The notes under the pieces are model-generated. The model was not told where the DNA came from, searched no databases, and was given only the letters and a program-made list of their open reading frames with translations. A stretch of 15,806 bases of DNA from Hirudo medicinalis. Lineage: Eukaryota; Annelida; Clitellata; Hirudinida; Hirudinidae. The stretch spans positions 17,967-33,772 of the forward strand of contig MPNW01001300.1 of assembly GCA_011800805.1 (NCBI GenBank), written 5' to 3'. A program made the translations under genes and the position numbers. Numbering within the stretch: position 1 is the stretch's first letter; every line of letters starts with the position of its first letter. Below, one piece after another: positions 8,333 through 15,806 of this stretch.

Positions 8333-8355
8333 TTGTTGTTGTTGTTGTTGTTGAT
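8333..8355. repeat. TTG repeat
   Basis: Seven TTG units give poly-Asn on the minus strand. Probably untranslated. Confidence 0.8.
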
Positions 8356-8770
8356 GTTATGTTCTGTTTGTTCGATGTGACGCAGCGTAAAACCTGTGCA
8401 ATGAACCATTTGGAATTTAACAATTTTCGTACTTATCCCCCTAATCACTCTTATACAGTAAATTAAACCCGTAGGGGCATTCCACTTCAAATCAGCACAA
8501 CATCTGATATCACCATCTTGGATTTTCCTGGAATTGGGCATATTTGATAACTTAGACGAGTATATAAAGTGATAAAGGCAGACTGTAACAAAATACTGGA
8601 TTTGATAGAATGGTGTCTGAGAAACTCAACCTGTTTTTTTTTTATCTCGAGACACCATCAAATATGCGACGCTATCCAAATTGCTTCTTTTTGATATCTG
8701 TAAGATTTAAGTAATAATAAATTAATTTAATAAATTATTTCCAAACCACTCTCAAAACAAAAGTAATATT

Positions 8771-8776
8771 TTTATT
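8771..8776 (-). terminator. Poly(A) signal of the zipper gene
   Basis: AATAAA read on the minus strand, 141 bases after the stop codon. Confidence 0.5.
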
Positions 8777-8916
8777 GAATCTGCAAAACGGCATCTGAAC
8801 TGTTAATAGTTGTTTTGCTGTTTTGGTCACGATAATCGTTATGAACTTAGTTGTCTCCAATCCATTGCCGATGTTCGCAAAGGTTTGTATATCGATTTCA
8901 GAAGGCCATCTGTCCG

Positions 8917-8931
8917 TTAGATACAGGAGAG
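8917..8931 (-). CDS. Zipper gene exon 4, last four codons and stop
   Basis: A strong acceptor (TTTTTTCCTCAG) is followed in phase 0 by LSCI and TAA. Leu93 and Ile96 fall exactly on the two core positions, and Cys95 on the recurring Cys position, which supports this short ending. Confidence 0.62.
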   Translation of the reverse strand, partial: LSCI

Positions 8932-10273
8932 CTGAGGAAAAAATTAATATTTAATTAGATAACAATTATTCAATAGATTTAATTAGTACTTATCATAGCT
9001 TATGAAACACCCAATAACAAATAGAATTTGTTAAGGTTTTGAACACAAATGGTTGAAGTAGGTTGGGATGTTCAGTTGAGAAACCAAGCACAACTTTCAG
9101 AGACAATTTCTGACAGTAATAACCATTTAGCTGACATTTCTATGAATGATGCACTGCTATCCAAGCATCGATTATGAAAAGGGGTTTTTTTTTTACATCA
9201 TAAAGTAATGGATTGATTTCCATTGAACATCATTAATGATTATAGATTTGTAAGATATAATACAGATTACGCACTACGAAGTATTACATTGAGATTACAT
9301 TAATACAATCCTTTTGCAGGTGATGCAATGTACAATCAACAGGAGACTACTGGCATGTCATCTTAAAGAGACGCTACATGAGAAATAGACTTCATGTAAA
9401 TATTAAATACCTCTACAGTTAAGGGCTAAAGTAATTAAAGTCAATATTATTCAACCCTAAAGAAAAATGCATTGGGCCAACTGACACCAACCTTTTGGCG
9501 GATGTTGTCAGCAATGGTCTTGAGACAGGCTGCCTCCTCCTCGAGCTCCTTGATCTTGCACTTGAGACATTTGTTCTCGCATCTCAGTTCCTCGAATTCC
9601 TGGTTCAGACTCTCGTTCTCTTTGCAGACGTCACAAGCTTTGGCCTTGAGCTGGTCTCGCAGGTTTTGCAGTTGCTACGATGATGAAGGTTATGTTAGTG
9701 ATGAAGATGTTCATTCAATGTTGTTGGAGCTAGTGAAGTTAATGATGTTGAGAATGTTGAGCTAACAAACTGGCTCTTGTTTCAGAAAGAAATCGCCTGA
9801 TTTTTGGAGTCTAACAACTCAGCAATGTTCAGTATTTGTTACTAAACAAATTTTAGTGCACAATAAATAATGGATATAAATGAATAAATAAATAAATAAT
9901 ATCGCACCTGTATTTTTTCGCAGAGGCATTTTCGCTTCTCCCTGAGGCAGTTGATTTCCTAGGATATGAAGAGGATTTAATTTTAAATACAATTATCGAA
10001 CACAAACCAGCTTTTGAAGCTAGAAAGTTTTACATGGCGGGCATCTTGCTTTGCAGGATGAATTAATAACTAACTAATTAACTGACTAACCGATTAAGTA
10101 GAGTTATAATTTATTAGAGAGTCAATTATGTAGATAGAACAAAATAGTTATTATGGAATTCTGACTGTAATATTCGGTTAGGTCAAGTGAGATTAGCAAG
10201 CCCCAAGGCACAAAGAGTACAAGCGATGTACCTGCTTGAGACATTCGATTTCCTTTTGGCGGGAGGCCGACAT
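8917..10273 (-). CDS. Small Cys-rich leucine-zipper (coiled-coil) protein, four exons
   Basis: The exons, read on minus, are 10273-10232, 9958-9908, 9674-9492 and 8931-8917. All junctions are phase 0 with good GT/AG sites, giving 96 residues. Leu, Ile or Val occupies every seventh residue from 12 to 96 (13 heptads), and this spacing runs unbroken across all three splice junctions. The partner core positions (9, 16, 23 and so on) hold Ile, Ala, Asn, Phe or Arg. Asn at 51 and 65 is typical of parallel two-stranded coils. There are 11 Cys. Cys11, 18, 25, 67, 81 and 95 all fall in the same heptad position, one before the Leu. No signal peptide, membrane segment or basic DNA-binding region is visible, so an intracellular oligomeriser or adaptor is likely. 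An in-frame TGA 15-17 bases upstream of the ATG supports the start. I do not recognise the family. Confidence 0.72.
8932..9491 (-). other. Zipper gene intron 3
   Basis: AT-rich sequence without repeats I can name or further coding segments. Confidence 0.5.
9492..9674 (-). CDS. Zipper gene exon 3 (61 codons)
   Basis: Acceptor TCGTAG|CAA and donor AAG|GTTGGT. Highly charged, with the core Leu series intact and eight Cys/Cys-pair positions such as RCENKCLKCK. The Ser/Leu-rich frames on the opposite strand are shadows. Confidence 0.8.
9880..9899. repeat. AAAT tetranucleotide repeat
   Basis: About five AAAT units beside the exon 2 donor of the zipper gene. Confidence 0.75.
9908..9958 (-). CDS. 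Zipper gene exon 2 (51 nt)
   Basis: Acceptor TCCTAG|GAA and donor CAG|GTGCGA. Encodes EINCLREKRKCLCEKIQ, which continues the heptads without a break. Confidence 0.72.
10232..10273 (-). CDS. Zipper gene exon 1 (14 codons with start)
   Basis: Encodes MSASRQKEIECLKQ, then the donor CAG|GTACAT. Confidence 0.7.
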
Positions 10274-10900
10274 GACTGATATTGTCCTTCAAATTAAATA
10301 TTCTAGATGAAGTTTGAAGAAAATTTTTCCGTCTAAAACTTAGCTTGATTTATTTAGAAGGAATGGAAATGATTTTGAAGTTGTTATGTTTCACTGCGTC
10401 ATCTAGCGTTCAAACGTCATTTTGATAAATTCTTTTAAAAGTTAATGAAGTCGAGTAATAAAAATATATTAATTTAATTAATGAGAGTACTTTGGTGTTA
10501 TTATTTTGATAGGAGTTTTAGACCGTTTGAAAACTCTTCTCGTGACTAAAGGCAAATTGTCTATTAAATATTTGTTGAAAAATTATTAACGTGTTAAAAA
10601 TATTGTTGTTTTATTTAATTTTTTTCATTTAAAAAATTGATTCCAAAAGTTGGAATTTAGCTCACCTAAATTTACCTTGATGGTGCACAATAAAAACATT
10701 TGTGTCCGGCTTTCAAAAGCACTGTGGATGACGGAAAGTCGTGCAACTTTAAACTTTATAAACTGGACCGTACAGCGATGATTATTTGATAGGCACTGCT
10801 CGTAAATTTAACGTTGTTTTAGGAATAATTTATATTAATTGTTAACTATTTGTGGATTTATTGCAGAAGGGGATTGAAAAATATTTGTTGAAATATTGAA
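10274..10900. promoter_or_regulatory. Divergent intergenic region between the zipper gene and the plexin
   Basis: The two start codons face away from each other 627 bp apart, so both promoters or first noncoding exons should lie here or close by. The sequence is AT-rich, and I see no clear TATA box or CpG cluster. A probable acceptor (TTTATTGCAG) ends at 10866, which would put the plexin start codon in a second exon with some 5' UTR. Confidence 0.4.
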
Positions 10901-11398
10901 ATGAAAAATTTGAGCACGATTCTTAAAATAAACATGTCGTACGTCAAAGAAAATTCAAGTTGGAAGCCTGGCATCGGACAGATTTTTGATTCTATTATTA
11001 CCAGATCAAAACTTTTGAGCATCGACTTTGGCTCGATCTTAAGAGTCTCTTTACTCCTGCAATTATTTCTGAGCATGACCTCTGCCACAGAAAGAAACCA
11101 GGTGACAAACAGGTTCTATGAAACCCTTGGAGAAAATGAATGGGCGAACAGGAGGATGTTGCTGAGAACGATGGTCTACGACTATTCCACCAACTACATC
11201 TTTGTGGGGGCCGTAAACAGGGTTTATGCACTGTCCTTCGAAAGCCTTGAAAATGTGTCTGACAGTTACAAGTCCCCTCCGGACAGCAAGCCGGAAGAGT
11301 GCATCAACTCTGAGAGTTGCGATGCGGACCTCCACGACTACATCCAGCTCCTCGCTCCTCACAAAGACATCTTGGTCGTCTGTGGAACTGCCAGGAAG
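10901..11398 (+). CDS. Plexin exon 1: leader and first sema blades
   Basis: The ATG is the first after an in-frame TGA at 10889. The donor is AGGAAG|GTAATT, phase 0. The hydrophobic signal (about 46-60, LRVSLLLQLFLSMTSA) sits unusually far from the start, with no closer Met than residue 12. The true N terminus may come from another exon spliced to the acceptor at about 10993-11003 (TTATTACCAG). Confidence 0.8.
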
Positions 11399-14300
11399 GT
11401 AATTCTGTCGCTCCATGGTTTCTGAACAGCCTTTAGAATTTATGACTAAAGTGCAAAGTCTTGGTATTCGTTAGTTCTTAATTTTTAGCAAAAATGCGGT
11501 CAATTTAAATCTGCAACAATTCATCATCATTAACAATAATAATAATGATGATGATGACGATGCTGATGATGCTGATGTTGATGATGATGATGATGATGGT
11601 CAATTTGTGAGACACGCTTAAAATTGAAATGAAAGCCAACATCGAAATCATCAAATTGGCGCGCATTTGAAGGAGTATTTTGTGAGTTACAATCATTGGA
11701 AGATGAATTTTGTCCATTTTAAACCACAAAAAAAAACCTCCTTCCCTTTTCCTTTTGAAGTAATCCTTCGCAAAAGTCACACGCAACGAATTTGAGAACA
11801 TTTCTTCCTTGCTTCCAGGGCCAATGCGTCCGGCTGTTTTCCAACCCCCTCAAGGAGCAGACGAACCCCGTCGGCTACAACCTGGCATCCGTGGATCGAT
11901 TCTCTCAAAGCTTTGGATTCTTCAACTCTGGCCCAAAAGACAATCTGGTCGTGGCAACGTCGCACAAACCCAACGACGAGGAGAAAGTGGTGAGGATGGA
12001 TGATTGCGACTTGTTCGCAATTTTAAATTTAACAATCATTAATTATTTAACCCTTTAAACAAATTAACAACACAAGAATTTCTTTGAAGTCGTTTCCGCA
12101 GTCTTTCTCTCGGGCTTCCACGTCGAGTGTAACTTCACCTGCTCAGGTAGTTGTAATGATTGTAAGAGCCAAACACATGTCGTCTGCTGAATCTCTCCTT
12201 GCATGTTTCCGATGTTGCAAATTTTGATCTAAAACATTTAAACCAATTCATCAAATCTACCTAAAAATCTTGTCTCCAAATGACTTTGTATGTCATTTAT
12301 TTTGTAAGTTTCAAAAAAGTCTTTAAGGTGACTTAAAACTTCAACAGTTCTGTGCAGGCCCGGCTTTGGGCATGGCCGGGGTGTGCCACCGTGTACAGTG
12401 TACAGGGGGCCTCGGCGAACCATCGAAAAAAATTCGACTTTCATTTCAGAATGATTAACACAGATCTATTGCAATCGCAAATGTCGCTTGCACGATCTGA
12501 CATTGCTTTGTACACAGCATTACCATTGTGATACCGTTGACAATCGACCCAGCCTACAACTAAGCAAAGTCTTCTCCTATATTGAAAAGTGTAGTGTTCA
12601 AGTAGCTTTCATCTTCGCAAATTCGATTACCAGGTCCTCTAAGACGTTTAAACCTTTATTTATTGGCATTATAAATTTTCTCTAAAAACATTTTTTGATG
12701 TTGACTGCCAGGAAATGCCATCATCGTTAGCGAGCATTTGTTGATCGAAGATGATTCGAGAGAATCGATGACATCAGTAATCACAATAGGCACGGCATTG
12801 TCTTCTGTGAAAATCATCCACAAGAGTTCCAAATAAACTCTGATTCACTGAATAATCATTAATATTAACAGCTCTCATTTGCATGCAAATGAAGCCCCAT
12901 AAAAATGACTAATCTGTAATTGGTTGCAATCTTCGGTTATTGCTCGGTAACGATCCTGCCCGGGATGTCTGTTACTTGTCTCTGTTTTTTATTTTATTTT
13001 CTATTGACTTTTGATTACACATTGATCCACTTTGTTTACAATTTAGTGATCGACGATATTCTGTTTTAATTTTTTATTTTACATTCTATGTTCTATTGTC
13101 GTCCGCTGCAGTCACCTCGTGAAGCTTGTGAAATCAAATTCCATCCTGGTGTTCGTCGTTGTTAATAATTGGCCTCTCAGGTACTCGAGAGTAATTATTC
13201 CTTGAGGAGGAGCAATTAACATGGTCGCGATGCCGCAAAGCCATCTCCAATAGCCAGAGGAATGATGATGATGATGATGATGATGATGACGATGGTGATG
13301 GTGATCTCTTAAGTAATAACTGCCTCTTGCTTTTGCAATGTTTGCAATGGCAACAACGAGTTCATCAACATTGGTGTGATAATGAGATGAAGAAGTAGAC
13401 GCAAATATTAAGCCATGACAAACAACACGAACAACTTAAAGCATCATCTTTGTTATGGTTTCAGTTTCATTTCATTGAAGGCTGGAATACCCAAATATCC
13501 AGTCAAACAACCTATGAACTTTCACCGAAGTTCAAGAACCAGGTGACCGTTGGTTTTAAAGGAGGCTTCAGGTACAACGACGTCATCTACTTTTTCTCCA
13601 ATCAGACGAGGAAGGTTAGACTTGATGATAAACAGACATTTTATAGAAATTTTGGCAGTTTCACTTTTCAGCAGGATTATTTTTGCCAATTGTGAAAATG
13701 ATTTTAATGAGAAATCGTGAAAATGATTTTAATGAAAAATCGTGGAAATGATTTTAATGAAAAATCGTGAAAATGAGTGTAACAACATTAACAAGTTAAA
13801 TAATTGATCATCGAATCCCTGGAAATTACATCCAGCTGTAATCATGGTCTTCCCTTGAAGACTGCTTACTGATAAATATCATGCGTCGTCGGTAAATTTA
13901 CAGATGACGATCTTGTCGACGACATTGTGATAATTATTGTCATGACACTCATGACAATGACTCATGACACGTCTCGTCATTTTCAGAACGCCGTCAAGGG
14001 CACTTACGTCGCGAGGATATGCGGCGACATCCCCGACTCGTTCGTCGAGTTTAAAATGGTTTGCAAGGGGGATGCCAAGGACCCCGACAACAGGTCGATT
14101 GAAAATTTCAACATTCAACTATTACATATATCACACAGTCTTATTTACGTCTCTCGACGTGCCGGCTCGCATTCAAATCTCGTCGCGGGAGATCCATCAT
14201 CGTCCGATCACTGAATTAACATCAATTCACCGTATCAGCCCATAATTCACTATTGATCATGCATTGTCGATGCAGCCTTCGCAACCAAGAGTTCGACGAA

Positions 14301-14544
14301 CTCCTTCAAGTCAAGTTTCTGCCTCCCGTCGACCGGTCGGACGGCAACGAGGAGACCTCATTTTTTGACGATCGAGGGATGATCTTTGCCTTGTTCACGC
14401 AGAGCCACAACAAGGTTATTTTGACGGGCTGTGACGTTTGACGGGTTTATTTGTCAATTTTTTAAATTCAATTTTTTTTGGGTATTAATTACGCCAACAT
14501 TATGCCTTGTTAAGCATTTATGCTTATTTTATTATTATGATTAC

Positions 14545-14580
<36 letters not shown>

Positions 14581-15655
14581 TATTATTATTAAAATAAATA
14601 GAATATTAAATTTTATTAGAATTGAAATAAATAGAACAACAACGAACAAGCTTAATTACTTGAAGCAAGTGAATGCCAGTAAATGACTTTTGTTTTCATT
14701 CCAGAAGGCGTCTGCCCTCTGCGTCTACAACATGTCGAGCGTCGAAACGGCCACGAGGGATGTCATCGTCAAGACGGTCTCGGGCTCCCTCGTCGAAGAA
14801 AAAATCTACGTGTCCTCGTCTCCTTCGTCACAGGTGAGACTGGGTAGTGATAATGTAGTAGTAGTAATAAATTAGTGATGTAATTAGTAATTAATAATAA
14901 ATTAGTAATTAATTACGTCATTGTCGATTTAAAACTGCTTCCATTAACGTTGAAATTAGTCGTCCATCGCAAACGTGAATTTTAGACGCTAGGAACTTGT
15001 TTAAATAATCAGAAATTCATATTCTTGGTGATAGTTTGAGTTGACTGTGGGGATGATGGTGATGATGATGGTGGTGATGATGATGATGATGATGACAATG
15101 ATAATGATGTTGAAATAGAATGTGATGATGATGATGATGATGGTAAAGGTATAGGTAACAATGAATAAAAATAACATTAATAATTCATTCATAAGGCATC
15201 CACATGGTCCACAGATACTTGTACGACAAACAGGATGGCGTGTTAAGAGCATCTAGAATTGATTGTCACAAAGACGTAATTGCCCAAAGAGAGCTCTCTT
15301 GAATCCGCGTCGTTAATTATTAAATGTGACATTTAACGATCGAGCCGATGTCATCGTTGTCTCTCATTTTAATAACAACAAAACATCGGTAATCCTCTCA
15401 GACATGCATGATCATCCCTTATCGAACTCGACTCGATCATCGCTATCATAATCGCAGGGCCAGGTGAACATGATGGAGGTTCAAAAGGACAGGTGCACCA
15501 AACTCCATCACCATTCCCCCATTTCTACAGAGTCCACCATTGTGTCGCCCACCATGGTGATTTCTCTCGGGAGCGAATCTGTTACTTCATTGGCCGTCAT
15601 TAAAGACGACAATGTCATGGCCTACGTTGGGACTCTAAATGGGAAGATTTTTAAG
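10901..15655 (+). CDS. Plexin, N-terminal leader and sema domain (eight exons, 3' end outside window)
   Basis: Exons are 10901-11398, 11819-11989, 12102-12146, 13465-13614, 13987-14093, 14276-14414, 14705-14833 and 15458-15655. Phases all match, giving 479 residues. Plexins are single-pass receptors for semaphorins in axon guidance, and the sema domain is a beta-propeller that binds the ligand. Diagnostic segments in order are FVGAVNRVYALS (101-112), EEC...SC, VVCGTARKGQC (plexin-type Cys pairs), VARICGDIP...FVEFKMVC, KASALCVYNM and, at the end, AYVGTLNGKIFK, the usual last blade (F-GT--G-I-K). VGAVNR and CG(S/T)---G-C favour plexin over semaphorin. The usual C(Y/R)-G-G loop after the SALC strand is not seen, so the domain is short and diverged. 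PSI, IPT and the GAP region would lie beyond the window. Confidence 0.9.
11521..11600. repeat. GAT trinucleotide repeat, imperfect
   Basis: ATG/GAT units with GCT and ACG interruptions in plexin intron 1. Confidence 0.85.
11819..11989 (+). CDS. Plexin exon 2
   Basis: Acceptor GCTTCCAG|GGC and donor AAAGTG|GTGAGG, phase 0 on both sides. Encodes GQCVRLF...NLVVATSHKP. Confidence 0.9.
12102..12146 (+). CDS. Plexin exon 3: 45-nt microexon
   Basis: Acceptor TTTCCGCAG, donor GCTCAG|GTAGTT, phase 0 on both sides. Encodes SFSRASTSSVTSPAQ, filling the place of the plexin (P)xLSxRxL segment. Without it the flanking exons would still join in frame, so it could be skipped in some transcripts. Confidence 0.62.
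12355..12420. mobile_element. GC-rich patch, possible DNA-transposon terminal fragment
   Basis: A sharply GC-rich island in AT-rich intron, starting CAGGCCCGGCTTTGGGCAT and containing GGCCGGGGTG and CAGGGGGCCTC. It recalls the GC-rich CAG-initiated ends of hAT-like elements, but I see no second end or target duplication. Confidence 0.25.
12875..12892. promoter_or_regulatory. 18-bp perfect palindrome of two overlapping octamer motifs
   Basis: TCATTTGCATGCAAATGA reads the same on both strands and contains ATTTGCAT and ATGCAAAT, the POU octamer, with TAAT-rich homeodomain-like sequence just upstream (12851-12867). Candidate enhancer site in an intron. Confidence 0.4.
13262..13304. repeat. GAT trinucleotide repeat
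   Basis: About 14 ATG/GAT units with a few GGT and ACG changes. Confidence 0.85.
13465..13614 (+). CDS. Plexin exon 4
   Basis: Acceptor GGTTTCAG|TTT and donor AGGAAG|GTTAGA, phase 0. Encodes a propeller blade ending GGFRYNDVIYFFSNQTRK, matching the family's strand YxFxxxxFVYFLTxQ. Confidence 0.88.
13692..13778. repeat. 25 bp minisatellite, about 3.5 copies
   Basis: Units at 13692, 13717, 13742 and a partial at 13767 share GTGAAAATGATTTTAATGAA plus AAATC, with single-base changes. Confidence 0.88.
13987..14093 (+). CDS. Plexin exon 5
   Basis: Acceptor CATTTTCAG|AAC, phase 0. Encodes YVARICGDIPDSFVEFKMVC, the plexin RLC-D--FYSYVE--I-C strand pair. The donor ACAG|GTCGAT is weak but is the only one that keeps phase with exon 6. 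Confidence 0.82.
14276..14414 (+). CDS. Plexin exon 6
   Basis: Acceptor CGATGCAG|C in phase 2, donor AACAAG|GTTATT in phase 0. Encodes FDELLQVKFLPPVDR...GMIFALFTQSHNK, like the family's VLFTVFAQG strand. Confidence 0.85.
14526..14591. repeat. ATT trinucleotide repeat
   Basis: About 20 ATT units with ACT and ATG interruptions in plexin intron 6. Confidence 0.88.
14705..14833 (+). CDS. Plexin exon 7
   Basis: Acceptor CATTCCAG|AAG and donor TCACAG|GTGAGA, phase 0 (43 codons). SALCVYNM is the conserved strand of the sema propeller. Confidence 0.88.
14834..15457 (+). other. Plexin intron 7
   Basis: 624 bp with TAGTAATTA-rich sequence and a GAT array (15055-15143). No exon is seen. Confidence 0.7.
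15055..15143. repeat. GAT trinucleotide repeat, two blocks
   Basis: GATGATGATG runs split by about 30 bases of non-repeat sequence. Confidence 0.85.
15458..15655 (+). CDS. Plexin exon 8: end of the sema domain
   Basis: Acceptor ATCGCAG|GGC and donor TTTAAG|GTCATT, phase 0 (66 codons). Ends SLAVIKDDNVMAYVGTLNGK, the final sema strand. The next exon should carry the PSI domain. Confidence 0.88.
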
Positions 15656-15668
15656 GTCATTGACTTAT

Positions 15669-15675
15669 TAATGTT

Positions 15676-15706
<31 letters not shown>

Positions 15707-15736
15707 TTGTTATTATTATTATTATTATTATTGTTA

Positions 15737-15795
<59 letters not shown>

Positions 15796-15797
15796 TG
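15669..15797. repeat. ATT trinucleotide repeat at the window edge
   Basis: About 40 ATT units with GTT interruptions in the intron after plexin exon 8. Confidence 0.9.
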
Positions 15798-15806
15798 GTG
15801 TAATAA

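Larger units (their letters stand above)
8263..8916 (-). other. 3' UTR of the zipper gene and upstream region of the GT31-like gene
   Basis: A minus-strand AATAAA (TTTATT at 8771-8776 on +) lies about 140 bases after the zipper stop. A minus-strand frame inside the UTR (LLYLTDRWPSEIDIQ...) is open for about 60 codons but would need a phase the exon junction does not supply. A TTG repeat lies at 8333-8355. Confidence 0.45.
12147..13464 (+). other. Plexin intron 3, largest visible intron
   Basis: 1318 bp, including a GC-rich mobile-element-like patch (12355-12420), a palindromic octamer site (12875-12892) and a GAT repeat (13262-13304). No exon is recognised in it. Confidence 0.6.

Noticed and set aside
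8263..8541. 93-residue N-terminal extension of the GT31-like protein
   Set aside because: It contains poly-Asn from a TTG repeat and would bury the membrane anchor. The Met at 8262 directly before the anchor is preferred.
8735..8931. About 60-codon minus-strand frame (LLYLTDRWPSEI...) after a strong acceptor
   Set aside because: It needs phase 1 entry, but zipper exon 3 ends in phase 0. The phase 0 reading gives LSCI and a stop that fits the heptad register. Kept as 3' UTR.
9472..9765. Plus-strand Ser/Leu-rich frame
   Set aside because: Antisense shadow of zipper gene exon 3, which has clean splice sites and a heptad pattern on the minus strand.
10998..11416. Minus-strand frames opposite plexin exon 1
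   Set aside because: The plus strand has diagnostic plexin motifs. The minus frames show none.

Overview
The window is animal nuclear DNA. It is AT-rich, with intron-containing genes using GT/AG splice sites and with introns full of microsatellites: ATT, GAT, CATC, TTCG/TTCA and TA arrays, plus several 24-26 bp minisatellites. One base (1928) is unresolved, so this is draft-assembly sequence. Compact introns of about 110-1400 bp, a plexin and a divergent NMDA-like glutamate receptor fit an invertebrate. A spiralian such as an annelid is my best guess, but that is inference and not proved by the sequence.

Layout. (1) Positions 1-6234, + strand: the 3' two thirds of a divergent ionotropic glutamate receptor (iGluR). 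Seven exons are rebuilt with matching splice phases. They give 783 visible residues covering the end of the amino-terminal domain, ligand-binding lobe S1, M1, pore loop, M3, lobe S2, M4 and a His-rich tail. (2) Positions 7387-8262, - strand: a two-exon gene for a 252-residue membrane-anchored protein that weakly resembles glycosyltransferase family 31 but is short and lacks the DxD motif. It converges on the receptor gene, and a back-to-back pair of AATAAA signals lies between them. (3) Positions 8917-10273, - strand: a four-exon gene for a 96-residue protein that is essentially one uninterrupted leucine zipper with 11 cysteines. I do not recognise it. (4) Positions 10901 to the end, + strand: eight 5' exons of a plexin, covering the leader and most of the sema domain, including a 45-nt microexon. 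The gene continues past the window and is divergent from the zipper gene.

Two of the four genes act in neural biology: the plexin as a semaphorin receptor and the iGluR-like protein as a channel. Nothing shows that the four are functionally linked. Most of the observations come from assembling short exons by splice phase. The heptad register runs unbroken across every junction of the zipper gene, and ligand-binding, pore and M3 segments of the receptor appear in the expected order.

The most unusual items are the cysteine-patterned zipper protein and the receptor's loss of every canonical amino-acid-binding residue together with a roughly 115-residue Cys-rich insertion before the pore. The rest is intronic or intergenic, mostly simple repeats, with a few possible decayed mobile-element remnants.
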